Under the pieces are notes generated by a model that ran no database searches, was not told the DNA's origin, and was given only the letters and a program-made list of their open reading frames with translations. A stretch of 43,140 nucleotides of DNA, taken from NCBI GenBank assembly GCA_012842425.1, contig DUSU01000019.1, positions 1 through 43,140 of the forward strand, read 5' to 3'. Shown here one piece after another: positions 35,685 to 43,140 of this stretch. How positions within the stretch are numbered: position 1 is the stretch's first letter; each line of letters begins with the position of its first letter. The position numbers were made by a program, and so were the translations under genes. The DNA is from Candidatus Fermentithermobacillaceae bacterium (lineage in GTDB: Bacteria; Bacillota; Sulfobacillia; Fermentithermobacillales; Fermentithermobacillaceae).

Positions 35685-35765
35685 AGCTTAAGACCGGGAC
35701 AGCGCAGATAGCTAGGAGAAAGGGGATGACATGCTTGCAGGTAAGGTGCAAAGCTTAAGACCGGG
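35685..35765. repeat. 14-bp direct repeat flanking the 3' end of the kinase remnant
   Basis: AGCTTAAGACCGGG occurs exactly at 35685-35698 and 35752-35765, 67 bp apart. The second copy contains the kinase stop codon. It may mark a local duplication or rearrangement. Confidence 0.7.
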
Positions 35766-37002
35766 TCCTGCACCGGCGGAGGACTTCGAGGGTTTTCGAC
35801 TCCACATCAGAGTACTGCGCTTGCAGGCGCGAGTGGACCTCAAGTAGGCAACCTATTCCCCCGGCCTTCGCCTTAGCTTCCATTTCGGCGCAGGTAGAGG
35901 AGAGCTCGGTCAGGCCCAAGAGCGCGGCGCTGGACTTCATGGCGTGGGACATAAGCTCTATTTGGCACCTGTCCCCGTTCTCCAGAGCCTCCTCCATGGC
36001 ACGGAGTCTGGAAGGCATATCGGTCAGGAACGACTCCAGCACCGATGCCAGAAAGGCGGGGTCTCCATCCACAAGCCTCGCCAGGTCACCGCGTTTCTCG
36101 GGAGCAGCAAAGATGAGTTCGGGAAGGGACTCCGGCACGGCAGGAGACACACGGGCCGGCGCTCTGCGAAGATGGCGACCGAGGAGCATCTCTAGGTCGT
36201 CTAGGTGGACCGGCTTGGAGAGATAGTCGTCCATCCGCGCAGCCAGACACTTCGCCCTGTCGTCCGACGTAGCGCTGGCGGTAATGGCAGCAACCGGCGT
36301 GTGGGTTCCCCTTCCCCGGTCTATCTCGCGCATAAGCCTGCAAGTCTCAAATCCGTCCATATCAGGCATATGACAGTCGAGGAGGACCATGCTGTACTTC
36401 TTTCGGGAAAATGCGTCGACCGCTTCCTCTCCACTCCGGACGGCCTCGGCTTCGTAACCGAGCTTCCGGAGCTGCGCGAGCAGGACCTTCCTATTGAGGG
36501 GTGTGTCTTCGACCACCAGAATGGACACATCCCGGTTTTGTCCCGGACCGGCGACGTCTCCTCTGGAGCAACCTGCTATATCCACAGTAGCGCCACCGCA
36601 AGACGGCGGGGCCGCCACCTGAGGCCTGCTTTCATCTCTCGCGCGATCCTGCAAGTCACCTGTCAAACCACCGTGGGGCCCAGGGAGGTCGAAGTCGACC
36701 GCGAACCAGAACTCGGTGCCCTGTCCTTCCCTGGTGGTGAACCCGATCTGGCCTCCCATGAGTTCCACCAGCCGTTTGCATATGGCGAGGCCGAGGCCCG
36801 TGCCCCCGTACCTTCTCGTGGTCGACTCGTCTGCCTGGACAAATGGGTCAAAGACGCTGGAGCGAACATTCTCGGGGATGCCCGGACCCGTGTCGGAAAC
36901 CTTAAACCTGAGGGTCGCCCGGGCTTCCGTCACCAGTACGGGCATAACGCTGAGTCGCACTTTCCCCTGCTCGGTGAACTTGAGCGAGTTCTCTGCAGAC
37001 AG
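35755..37002 (-). pseudogene. hybrid histidine kinase, N-terminally truncated (HATPase-REC-HPt)
   Basis: The frame begins inside a kinase ATPase domain. The N-box is visible (ENSLKFTEQGKV), then DTGPGIPE (G1), VFDPFVQAD (F) and GGTGLGLAIC (G2). A receiver domain follows with the phospho-Asp in LLDCHMPDMDG and Lys in YLSKPVH, then an HPt domain with the His in SHAMKSSAALLG. The sensor region, membrane part and HisKA phospho-acceptor domain are absent. The first ATG/GTG/TTG (GTG 36960) lies after the N-box; CTG at 37002, 8 bases after GGAGG, is the only plausible start before it. It abuts the M20 peptidase gene, so the 5' half was probably lost by deletion. Confidence 0.8.
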
Positions 37003-37069
37003 GATTAGTTCCTCCGTTTTACATAACGGGTCCGCCGGTTTGTGAGAGTCCGGGCATGCCGGACCGGTC

Positions 37070-38284
37070 CTAGCCGACGTAACGGACGGCGTACGCGGCG
37101 ACTATCTTGGCGCCTTCTACGAGGTCCTTGATGGGGATATGTTCCTTGACGGTGTGGGCTATGGACATATCTCCGGGACCCGTCATCGTGGCCGTCAGCC
37201 CCTTCTTCAGCGACCAGTAGGCGTTCCCGGCGGACAACGTTCCCGCAAGCTTCGGCTCGCGGCCGGTCAGGTCCCTGATCACCTCCATAAGGAGCCGTAT
37301 TGGCGGAGAGTTCGGGTCCGCCTCCACAGGGTCTCTGCTCTCAAACACGGTGAACTCGGAGACCTTGAACTCCGGGTCCTCGCCCTCGAGCATCTCTATT
37401 ACCCGGCGGAAGCGTTTAACGGCTTGTTCAGCGGAGCAAGGTCCGACAAACCTGTAGTCAAACGTGGCGGTGCAGGTATCCGGCACGACGTTTGGCCTCT
37501 CCCCGCCCCGGATAGTGCCGATGTTAAGAGTATCCGCCGGCATCAGGGGATGCGTGTGCCGCTCCATCGCCATAAGCCGCCTGAATAGCTCTACCATCTT
37601 TAGAATGGCGTTTATGCCCTTCTCGGGGGTTCCGCCATGGGCCGGCTTCCCCTCCACTGTGACCTTGACCCAAACCCTGCCCTTGAACGCGACGTTCACG
37701 GCCCATCTGCTGGCCTCGAGGAGGAAATGGAAGTCGGGCATAGGCCAGCCCGCTTTCTGGAGTCCCTGCTCGATCACGTACTTGAGCCCGAACTGCCCTG
37801 CGGTCTCGTCGTCGTTGGTGGCGGAGAGAAGGAGACTCCCCCGCGGCACAAAACCCGCCCTCTTGAGGGCTCTGACAACGCAAATCATGATGGCCAGTGA
37901 GTGCTTCATATCGGCAGCGCCCCGTCCCCAAATGGCCCCGTCGCGGACGGATGCGGCCCAAGGGTCCCCATCCCAGCCATCCCCTGCGGGAACGACGTCC
38001 ATATGAGCGTCAAGCAGAAGCGTCGGGCCGCCAGGATCGATCCCGCGCCACAGGCCCACGACGTTGGGCTTACCCGGGGCTCCTTCCATGATCCTGACTT
38101 CGAGGCCTGCCTCTTCCATGAGCCGCTTCATCTCAGGCGCGATCACTGAATAGTCGGCCGGTGGGTTGGGAGTCGCTATCCGGACAAGCCTTTGTGTGAG
38201 GCAGACGAGTTCGTCTTCGTCCAGCAATCCCACTACCTTTTCTTCCATGGGTCTATCCACTGACCTATCGACTGACATATCCAC
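37070..38284 (-). CDS. M20-family peptidase (ArgE/DapE/ACY1-like)
   Basis: 404 aa di-zinc hydrolase. Ligand and catalytic motifs: LLDAHMDVVPAGDGW, WGRGAADMKHS (bridging Asp), NDDETAGQFG (catalytic Glu) and the late IAHTVKEHIP; a dimerisation/lid domain spans about 200-315. The ArgE/DapE group removes acyl groups from amino acids or cleaves related amides, and the exact substrate cannot be set. The GTG start follows GGGAGGTT with an 8-base spacer. It is 21 bp after the GtrA gene. Confidence 0.9.
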   Translation of the reverse strand: MDMSVDRSVDRPMEEKVVGLLDEDELVCLTQRLVRIATPNPPADYSVIAPEMKRLMEEAGLEVRIMEGAPGKPNVVGLWRGIDPGGPTLLLDAHMDVVPAGDGWDGDPWAASVRDGAIWGRGAADMKHSLAIMICVVRALKRAGFVPRGSLLLSATNDDETAGQFGLKYVIEQGLQKAGWPMPDFHFLLEASRWAVNVAFKGRVWVKVTVEGKPAHGGTPEKGINAILKMVELFRRLMAMERHTHPLMPADTLNIGTIRGGERPNVVPDTCTATFDYRFVGPCSAEQAVKRFRRVIEMLEGEDPEFKVSEFTVFESRDPVEADPNSPPIRLLMEVIRDLTGREPKLAGTLSAGNAYWSLKKGLTATMTGPGDMSIAHTVKEHIPIKDLVEGAKIVAAYAVRYVG

Positions 38285-38305
38285 GTCCTGAACCTCCCTC
38301 AGGGC

Positions 38306-38740
38306 TCACCGGCGGGACTCAGCTTCCTTACCGCGCTCAAATACCCAGAACCTCGAGCCCAAGTAGTTGATCGGCACGGTTACGCAGGCAGTGAGGAGCT
38401 TCGCGACCATCTTCTGAAGCCGGAGCGACCCGTGGAGGACGCGGAGACAGAGAAGACTGGCGCTTAGAGAAGCGACGTTCACGGCGACAAATCTGGCGAA
38501 CTCGGCTTCGGTGTAGGGGTCCTTTTGCCGGAAAGTCCACCTCTTGTTGATTATGTAGCTGTTCACCGTAGCCGCAGAGTAGGACAGGAACTGGCTAAGG
38601 TACACGTTCACGCCCAGGACGTGGGCCAAGACGTAGAAAAGCCCGAAGTCTACGGCGGTGTTGAGCGCCCCGGTGATACCGAAACGCACGAACCGTCCGG
38701 CCTCGCGACGTGTCACGTATTTCCCTATCCACTCAAACAC
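38306..38740 (-). CDS. GtrA family membrane protein (lipid-linked sugar flippase type)
   Basis: 144 aa with four membrane helices and the family signature FVRFGITGALNTAVDFGLFYVL, then YIINKRWTF and NYLGSRFWVF. GtrA-type proteins are thought to move undecaprenyl-phosphate-linked glucose or similar lipid-linked sugars across the membrane. The GTG start lies 3 bp after the polytopic membrane gene, and GT2 is just upstream of that, so the three should act together in surface glycosylation. Confidence 0.9.
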   Translation of the reverse strand: MFEWIGKYVTRREAGRFVRFGITGALNTAVDFGLFYVLAHVLGVNVYLSQFLSYSAATVNSYIINKRWTFRQKDPYTEAEFARFVAVNVASLSASLLCLRVLHGSLRLQKMVAKLLTACVTVPINYLGSRFWVFERGKEAESRR

Positions 38741-38743
38741 TGC

Positions 38744-40477
38744 CTAACCACCTTCAACCGTCAAGATCGCCCGGCCGGCGTCATCCCGCGTAATCCGCGC
38801 CCGCAACTCGCCTTCGGCGTCAAAGAAGTGAAAGGCGCCGCCCCCCACATGCTTTACGGTAAGAGGGACAAAACCGTCCTTCCCGTCAAAGAGAAAGCAG
38901 GCGTCGTACTCGTCAAACTTGTCGTATGGCCGGTAAACGGGCCGCGTGGTCGCTATGGGCGTCACATACGGAGTTTCACTCGCGCTCATGGCGCGCAAAG
39001 CGCCGGTGAGCGCCCAGTCGCTTTCGGTCACCCCGTGGATATGCTCGTGGTAGAAGTAGCTCTGCTCAGGAAGGTACGAAGGGTTCACGTTCAGCACAAC
39101 GACTTGGTAATCCGCCGGGACGTCCTTAATGGCCCGGCTCAGGCTCCGGACTATCCTCTCGTCATTTTCCGTCGTAGCGCGGTAGTCGCTGAGTTCCGCC
39201 ACCGAAGCCACGAGGAACACCGCGACAAGGGCCGCCGCTGCGACGGGCTTTAGATCCACACCCCTCCTCTTAATCGGGCCGAGGACAAGGGTCGCCAGCG
39301 AATCAACCATGAGGGCAATGCCCGGAAACGACATCACCGTGTTGCGGAGGCTAAACCACGGATTTCCGAGGACGAAGAACGGAACCACCGGCGCCGCGGC
39401 CAAGAAAGCCCCCATAAAGAAACCCGAGATGGACCGCCGGATGACCTGCCGGACCGGTGCGCCCAACGACTCCCGGTTCGGGGAAGGCTTCTCTTCCTCG
39501 CGACGGGCCATCATCCAAAAAAACGCCGCTGCACCGGCCACACAAGCCGCGTAGAACCACGCACCGTCGCGGACCATCGTAGCCCACCCTCTGAAGAAAC
39601 CCCTCAGGGTGATGAAGAGCCCGCCCCCTAAGAACGCGCTCTTGAGTTGCCCGAGCACTTCCGGCAAGAACACCCTGAAGTAGTAAGGAGTATTCGGAAT
39701 GATGATATCGTACCGCTGTCCGTAGAGCCGGCTGTCTTCTACGAAACGAGAAGTAAAGGCCAGGTAGATCCCCACGTTCACGAACCAGTGGAGCCCCCAG
39801 AACGCCCTGCGCTTGAGCGCCGAGACGTTTGTGAGCGCAACTACCAGCGTAAGCGCAAAAGACAAGAATATTGCCTGCTCGTAGAAACCGAACGAGACGA
39901 GCTGCAAGAGCGCAAACAGAAAGACGTGATACCACCGCGCGGACTCCGCGAAACGATGGAAAAACCAAGCCCCGGCGACGGCAAAGAACAGCCCGCACAC
40001 GACGCGTGACGAAGCGGATATCCAGTACGTGCCTTCGAAACTTAAGGGAAGCAGGCAAAAAACTGAGGCGAACACATATCCCGCACCGAAGTGGCGGCGG
40101 AAAATGAGGAAAAGAAGCGCCGCCGCGGCTGCATACAATGCCGTCAGGAGCAACACGGCAAAGATCATGTTGTCGTAGAACCTGTACCAGAAGTATATGT
40201 CCATGAGCCCTGCCAGCGGCCGGGCAGCCAAGAGGCCGAGTTTCCTGATGAGCTCGGACCTTGACCCGCCGAAGTGCTGGTAGTTGAAGTACTGGATGTA
40301 ATCGTCCAGCTGTCGGAAATAGGTGAAGCCGTAGTATAGGAACCTGAGGGCCGTAACAGAGTAGAGCACAAGGAACAACCTGACAAAGACCACACCGCCG
40401 GCTTGGGCTCCGGCGAGGTCGCGAATTCTGGCCCAGAGACGGCTCCCGGGCCTGTCCCCACCGCTGTTACTTGCCAT
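38744..40477 (-). CDS. polytopic membrane protein, probable GT-C-type glycosyltransferase
   Basis: 577 aa with about ten or more hydrophobic helices and a soluble C-terminal domain (about 450-577). An acidic pair in the first outside loop (FRQLDDYIQYFNY) sits where GT-C enzymes carry catalytic acids. I do not recognise a named family. Position between a GT2 enzyme (overlap 11 bp) and GtrA (3-bp gap) matches the third, serotype-specific GtrC component of Gtr systems, which transfers the sugar from the lipid carrier to the acceptor; this is inference from context. The ATG follows AAGAAGGGGG, which lies inside the GT2 gene. Confidence 0.8.
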   Translation of the reverse strand: MASNSGGDRPGSRLWARIRDLAGAQAGGVVFVRLFLVLYSVTALRFLYYGFTYFRQLDDYIQYFNYQHFGGSRSELIRKLGLLAARPLAGLMDIYFWYRFYDNMIFAVLLLTALYAAAAALLFLIFRRHFGAGYVFASVFCLLPLSFEGTYWISASSRVVCGLFFAVAGAWFFHRFAESARWYHVFLFALLQLVSFGFYEQAIFLSFALTLVVALTNVSALKRRAFWGLHWFVNVGIYLAFTSRFVEDSRLYGQRYDIIIPNTPYYFRVFLPEVLGQLKSAFLGGGLFITLRGFFRGWATMVRDGAWFYAACVAGAAAFFWMMARREEEKPSPNRESLGAPVRQVIRRSISGFFMGAFLAAAPVVPFFVLGNPWFSLRNTVMSFPGIALMVDSLATLVLGPIKRRGVDLKPVAAAALVAVFLVASVAELSDYRATTENDERIVRSLSRAIKDVPADYQVVVLNVNPSYLPEQSYFYHEHIHGVTESDWALTGALRAMSASETPYVTPIATTRPVYRPYDKFDEYDACFLFDGKDGFVPLTVKHVGGGAFHFFDAEGELRARITRDDAGRAILTVEGG

Positions 40478-41195
40478 AATCCCCCTTCTTGCGCGCCGCC
40501 GGCAACGAACTGAAACGCACCTTGAACACGTCTCGCATCATCCGGAGAGAATCCCAGAGCACGTTTACTTTAGACCCGGAGTGGACCAGGAGTCTGACGG
40601 GCATTTCCTCGATCCTTAGGCCCATCTGCCTGGCCAGATAAAGCGCTTCAATGTCAAAGGCGAAACCGTTGACCTTCGCGCAGCCGAACACCTGTTGCGC
40701 AGCATCACGCGTGAAACCTTTGAAGCCGCATTGCGAATCGGAGACGCCCAGGCGCAATACGGCGTTGACTCCCATCACGAAAACACGCGACGCCACTTTC
40801 CGTAAGATTGGATAGGATTTGTACGCATCCGGTTCCATATTGCGCGAACCCACAAGCACGTCGCAGCTTCCCGAAGCGATCTTGTCGTAAGCGGGTTTCA
40901 GTACCTCAAGCCCGTAGGACAGGTCCGCGTCGCAGAAGAAGACGACATCGCCGCGAGCAGACAGCATCCCCATACGGACGGCATACCCCTTCCCCCTGTT
41001 CGGGGCGTATGTCAGCACTCGAACGCCGGCCTTTTCGTGCTCCCTCGCGATCTCCAGGGAGGAATCGGTGCTGCCGTCGTCGACCAGGATCAGCTCAAAA
41101 TCGCCGAAGATGCTTTTGAGGTAGCTTTCGGCTTCCTCGACGGTCCTCTCGAGCACCGCTTCTTCGTTGTAGAACGGTATAACTAGCGTTATCAT
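40467..41195 (-). CDS. GT2 glycosyltransferase (dolichyl/undecaprenyl-phosphate sugar synthase type)
   Basis: 242 aa GT-A-fold enzyme. Motifs: IPFYNEEAVLERTVEE, LVDDGSTDSS (nucleotide-sugar binding), NRGKGYAVRMGM, the metal-binding DADLSYG and SQCGFKGFTRDAA. This pattern fits enzymes that load glucose or mannose from a nucleotide sugar onto a polyprenyl phosphate on the inner membrane face. Unlike GtrB, no C-terminal membrane helices are present. The ATG follows GAGAGGCGCCCC. First gene of the Gtr-like trio, 66 bp after the amidohydrolase. Confidence 0.92.
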   Translation of the reverse strand: MITLVIPFYNEEAVLERTVEEAESYLKSIFGDFELILVDDGSTDSSLEIAREHEKAGVRVLTYAPNRGKGYAVRMGMLSARGDVVFFCDADLSYGLEVLKPAYDKIASGSCDVLVGSRNMEPDAYKSYPILRKVASRVFVMGVNAVLRLGVSDSQCGFKGFTRDAAQQVFGCAKVNGFAFDIEALYLARQMGLRIEEMPVRLLVHSGSKVNVLWDSLRMMRDVFKVRFSSLPAARKKGDYGK

Positions 41196-41261
41196 GGGGC
41201 GCCTCTCAATTCTCGCTGTGTTCGTACCTCCTGGGTTCCGTCTCCTGCGCGCTGCTCCTCC

Positions 41262-42671
41262 TTACGTCCTGGTGTAGAACCAGCTCTTGCTAAGATCCAC
41301 GACTTCCGATGTAAGACCTGCTTCTTGCGCTTCCGAAGCACCTTCCCGGGTAGCCGCCAAGAGGTGACCGCCCTTGCCTACCACCACACCGTCGATCATG
41401 ATCACTTGTCCACGGGAAATCCCGAGGTGAGCGCGGCCCGTCACCGGGTCGGCCACGGTTACGTCTCCGTCAAAGCCTTCGGTGAGGGCGCCTTTGTGCT
41501 CGAAACCGAACATGCGGGCCGGGTTCAGGGTCAGTTTCCTCACCAGCTCGGGCCAGGTCAGCGCTCCGAGCCTGACGAGTGCAGCGCCCCTTTCCAGCTG
41601 TACGTTCCTCGGTATGGCGCCTCCGTCCGTGCTTATGGCGTCAACTACAAATTCGTTTCTGTCCTGCATTTTCGCGGTCGCGAGTATGTGCATGGAGGTG
41701 GTGTCGTTCACGGGGAAGCTCACGCCGGTCCTCGTCCCGGCATCTTTCCAGATCTCGAAGCCTTCCTTGCCCGTTACGAGTTCAATTTTTCCGCCACGAA
41801 GGACTTGGATAAACGCCCACCCGCCGAGGATGGCTTCTCCCATGCCTTTCTCGTCGGGCGTGTATCCTCCCATGCGGAGGCAGTTGCGGGTCACGTGGCT
41901 GGACGGCAGCCCGTCCTTTATGTGCGCCGATGTCCCGTTGATGGTCCCAAGGTACGACTCGGAGACAAGGTTCCGGTGGCTCCGGAGCAGCTCGGCGGCT
42001 TCCAGCGCCTCCGCGGCGGGAGTCCGGTGGAGGCCCCGGCAGTAACTGTTCACATGCGCTATGTGCAGGTGGTTCTTGCCCGCGAGCTCGACCGCCTCGC
42101 GGAAACCCTCAATGTCGCTCCCGTGTCTCGTCGTGCCCACGTGGAATGCGACGTAACAGCCCTTTCTATTTGCCACGTCGATGATCCGGGCGGTAGCTTC
42201 AGGCGTCGCAGGGCTGTGTCCTCCGACGATCTTAAGCCCGAGGGCTCCGTGCGCCAGGGCCTCGTCTGTGATCTCCGAAAGCTCCTCCACGGTAGGATCG
42301 GCATCTTTGGTGTTCCGCCCGGGAGTCACCGTGTGAAGGCCTGCTATGCTCATTCCGCAGCCCATAGCAGCGAGCCCTTTCACCGTGTGCTGGATTGGCC
42401 CTCCGAAGTCCACGGCGGTAATCACACCCACGCCGGCCATCATCGAGAACCCAATCCACCTTGCCTCAGAGGAAACGTGGACATGGGAGTCGATTACGCC
42501 TGGCATAACTATGTAGCCTTCGACATCAATGACGCTGCCTGCGTCCACAGCGAGAAGCGACTCAGATACTGCAGCAATCTTCCCGTGCTTGATGCCCACA
42601 TCATACTTACCGTCAAGTCCGGTGAGAGCGTCGATCACATGTCCGTTCTTCAGCAAGATATCGTATTTCAT
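41262..42671 (-). CDS. amidohydrolase (D-aminoacylase / dihydroorotase-like)
   Basis: 469 aa metal-dependent hydrolase. HxH motif H63/H65 in DSHVHVSSE, probable carboxylated lysine K147 in GALGLKIVGGH, metal ligands H177 (VAFHVGT) and H206 (HLHIAHVN), and the catalytic Asp in DAISTDGGAIPRN. It resembles enzymes annotated as N-acyl-D-amino-acid deacylase or dihydroorotase-like; the true substrate is unknown. The start ATG is followed by the usual KYDILLKNGHVIDA beta-sandwich strand. With the two M20 enzymes and the nitrilase it adds to a set acting on amide bonds of amino-acid derivatives. Confidence 0.9.
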   Translation of the reverse strand: MKYDILLKNGHVIDALTGLDGKYDVGIKHGKIAAVSESLLAVDAGSVIDVEGYIVMPGVIDSHVHVSSEARWIGFSMMAGVGVITAVDFGGPIQHTVKGLAAMGCGMSIAGLHTVTPGRNTKDADPTVEELSEITDEALAHGALGLKIVGGHSPATPEATARIIDVANRKGCYVAFHVGTTRHGSDIEGFREAVELAGKNHLHIAHVNSYCRGLHRTPAAEALEAAELLRSHRNLVSESYLGTINGTSAHIKDGLPSSHVTRNCLRMGGYTPDEKGMGEAILGGWAFIQVLRGGKIELVTGKEGFEIWKDAGTRTGVSFPVNDTTSMHILATAKMQDRNEFVVDAISTDGGAIPRNVQLERGAALVRLGALTWPELVRKLTLNPARMFGFEHKGALTEGFDGDVTVADPVTGRAHLGISRGQVIMIDGVVVGKGGHLLAATREGASEAQEAGLTSEVVDLSKSWFYTRT

Positions 42672-42892
42672 GTACTCACCCTCTTTTCGGTTTTGCGCGG
42701 AGAGCGCTTGGAAAGCAAAGAACCCTGCTACAACAGCGTATCATAACTGACTAGGCGGGCCTTCACGCGGTGCAGGCCCCGGCCACATGGTAGCGTTCTC
42801 TAGGGCACTATTCTTATCCTTGTGTGCCTACGTAACGGCTCTTCGCGAGTCCGGGTGCTCCTTTTCGGGCGCTCATTCACAAGACTCCTGCT

Positions 42893-42958
42893 GTAGTGGT
42901 GCCAGAGTGGTGCTAGAGTGGTGCCGTCGAAGTCAGAGATTGGTACGAGAGTGGTGCG
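42893..42958. repeat. six 11-bp tandem repeats running into the 3' end of tRNA-Leu
   Basis: Units of exactly 11 bp start at 42893, 42904, 42915, 42926, 42937 and 42948; three intact copies are AGAGTGGTGCY or AGAGTGGTGCG. The last copy contains the encoded CCA end and last acceptor-stem bases of tRNA-Leu; the fourth is strongly diverged. On the tRNA strand the core is GCACCACTCT. Most of the 280-bp gap 42672-42951 shows no gene. Confidence 0.8.
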
Positions 42959-43037
42959 AGGGAGGGGATTTGAACCCCTACGCCTTATGGGCACTGGATC
43001 CTAAGTCCAGCTCGTCTGCCAGTTCCGACACCCTCGC
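42952..43037 (-). tRNA. tRNA-Leu (TAG), CCA encoded
   Basis: Class II tRNA with a long variable arm. Acceptor GCGAGGG/CCCTCGC, anticodon stem CTGGA/TCCAG with loop CTTAGGA (anticodon TAG), T arm GGGG-TTCAAAT-CCCC, then A and encoded CCA. Length 86 bases, normal for leucine tRNA. It reads CUA (and other CUN) codons. It follows tRNA-Lys by 28 bp on the same strand, so they are probably one transcript. Confidence 0.96.
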
Positions 43038-43065
43038 ATTTAACGCTGAGGAAACTAATAAGACG

Positions 43066-43140
43066 TGGTGGGCCATGATGGACTCGAACCATCGACTCCC
43101 CGCTTAAAAGGCGGGTGCTCTACCACTGAGCTAATGGCCC
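43066..43140 (-). tRNA. tRNA-Lys (TTT), CCA encoded
   Basis: Acceptor GGGCCAT/ATGGCCC, D stem GCTC/GAGC, anticodon stem CCCGC/GCGGG with loop CTTTTAA (anticodon TTT), T arm with TTCGAGT, then A and encoded CCA. The 5' end coincides with the window edge, so promoter and any upstream tRNAs are out of view. Confidence 0.96.

Noticed and set aside
38237-38284. short repeat SVDRSVDRP at the N-terminus of the M20 peptidase as a variant of the 32-bp repeat family
   Set aside because: It shares only the GATAG core with the arrays, has neither the 32-bp spacing nor the GCAGAA tail, and lies in coding sequence.
41325-42746. 473-codon open frame on the plus strand opposite the amidohydrolase
   Set aside because: It mirrors the high-GC codon pattern of the minus-strand gene, has no ribosome site and no recognisable domain. 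The same holds for long antisense frames at 7230-8252, 8873-9832, 25935-26798 and 26850-27659.

Overview
This 43 kb window is chromosomal DNA from a GC-rich, spore-forming Bacillota (Firmicutes) lineage. The evidence is gene content. A tig-clpP-clpX-lonB-lon block includes LonB, a protease typical of spore-formers. A DUF2953 gene is paired with a GerW/YtfJ-type spore protein gene. There is an SLH (S-layer homology) fragment, and most starts carry strong GGAGG-type ribosome sites with many GTG/TTG starts. No phage, plasmid, transposase or CRISPR array is visible. The species cannot be named from the sequence.

Layout. 1-3.5 kb: a possible 3' gene end, a heterodimer-type ABC exporter pair whose second subunit has lost most of its ATPase domain in frame, and a 39-codon remnant of a histidine phosphatase. 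3.5-10.1 kb (minus): LemA, a TPM-domain protein, an RNase H-like protein, a hairpin repeat array, an M14 carboxypeptidase and a class III aminotransferase. 10.4-12.5 kb (plus): MATE and LysE exporters. 12.6-17.3 kb: GerW/DUF2953, an M20 dipeptidase, a HAD phosphatase and a DUF4097-type protein. 17.4-21.8 kb (plus): prolyl oligopeptidase, a short EamA protein and a double-domain nitrilase. 21.7-24.8 kb: a frameshifted metallo-beta-lactamase-fold gene, tRNA-Val, a GNAT acetyltransferase and a Ddl-type ATP-grasp ligase. 24.9-33.0 kb (minus): a second hairpin repeat array and the protein quality-control block. 33.3-35.1 kb: a lipoprotein and a nitroreductase. 35.2-42.7 kb (minus): an SLH fragment, a truncated hybrid histidine kinase, an M20 peptidase, a three-gene lipid-linked glycosylation set (GT2, polytopic membrane protein, GtrA) and an amidohydrolase. 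42.9-43.14 kb: tRNA-Leu and tRNA-Lys.

How it fits together. Many genes act on peptides and amino-acid derivatives (M14, S9, two M20 peptidases, a D-aminoacylase-like amidohydrolase, nitrilase, aminotransferase, LysE/MATE/EamA exporters), which suggests a peptide- or amino-acid-using lifestyle; this is inference. The tig-clp-lon block handles protein folding and turnover. The Gtr-like trio probably decorates a surface molecule.

The most unusual signals are two arrays of hairpin-bearing repeats, 19 kb apart. Each is 192 bp long, six periods of exactly 32 bp. Other points are five damaged genes in 43 kb, several short tandem arrays (9, 11 and 13 bp; one contains the encoded CCA end of tRNA-Leu), a nitrilase with a catalytically dead second domain, and a MATE gene with no standard start codon where its ribosome site predicts one.
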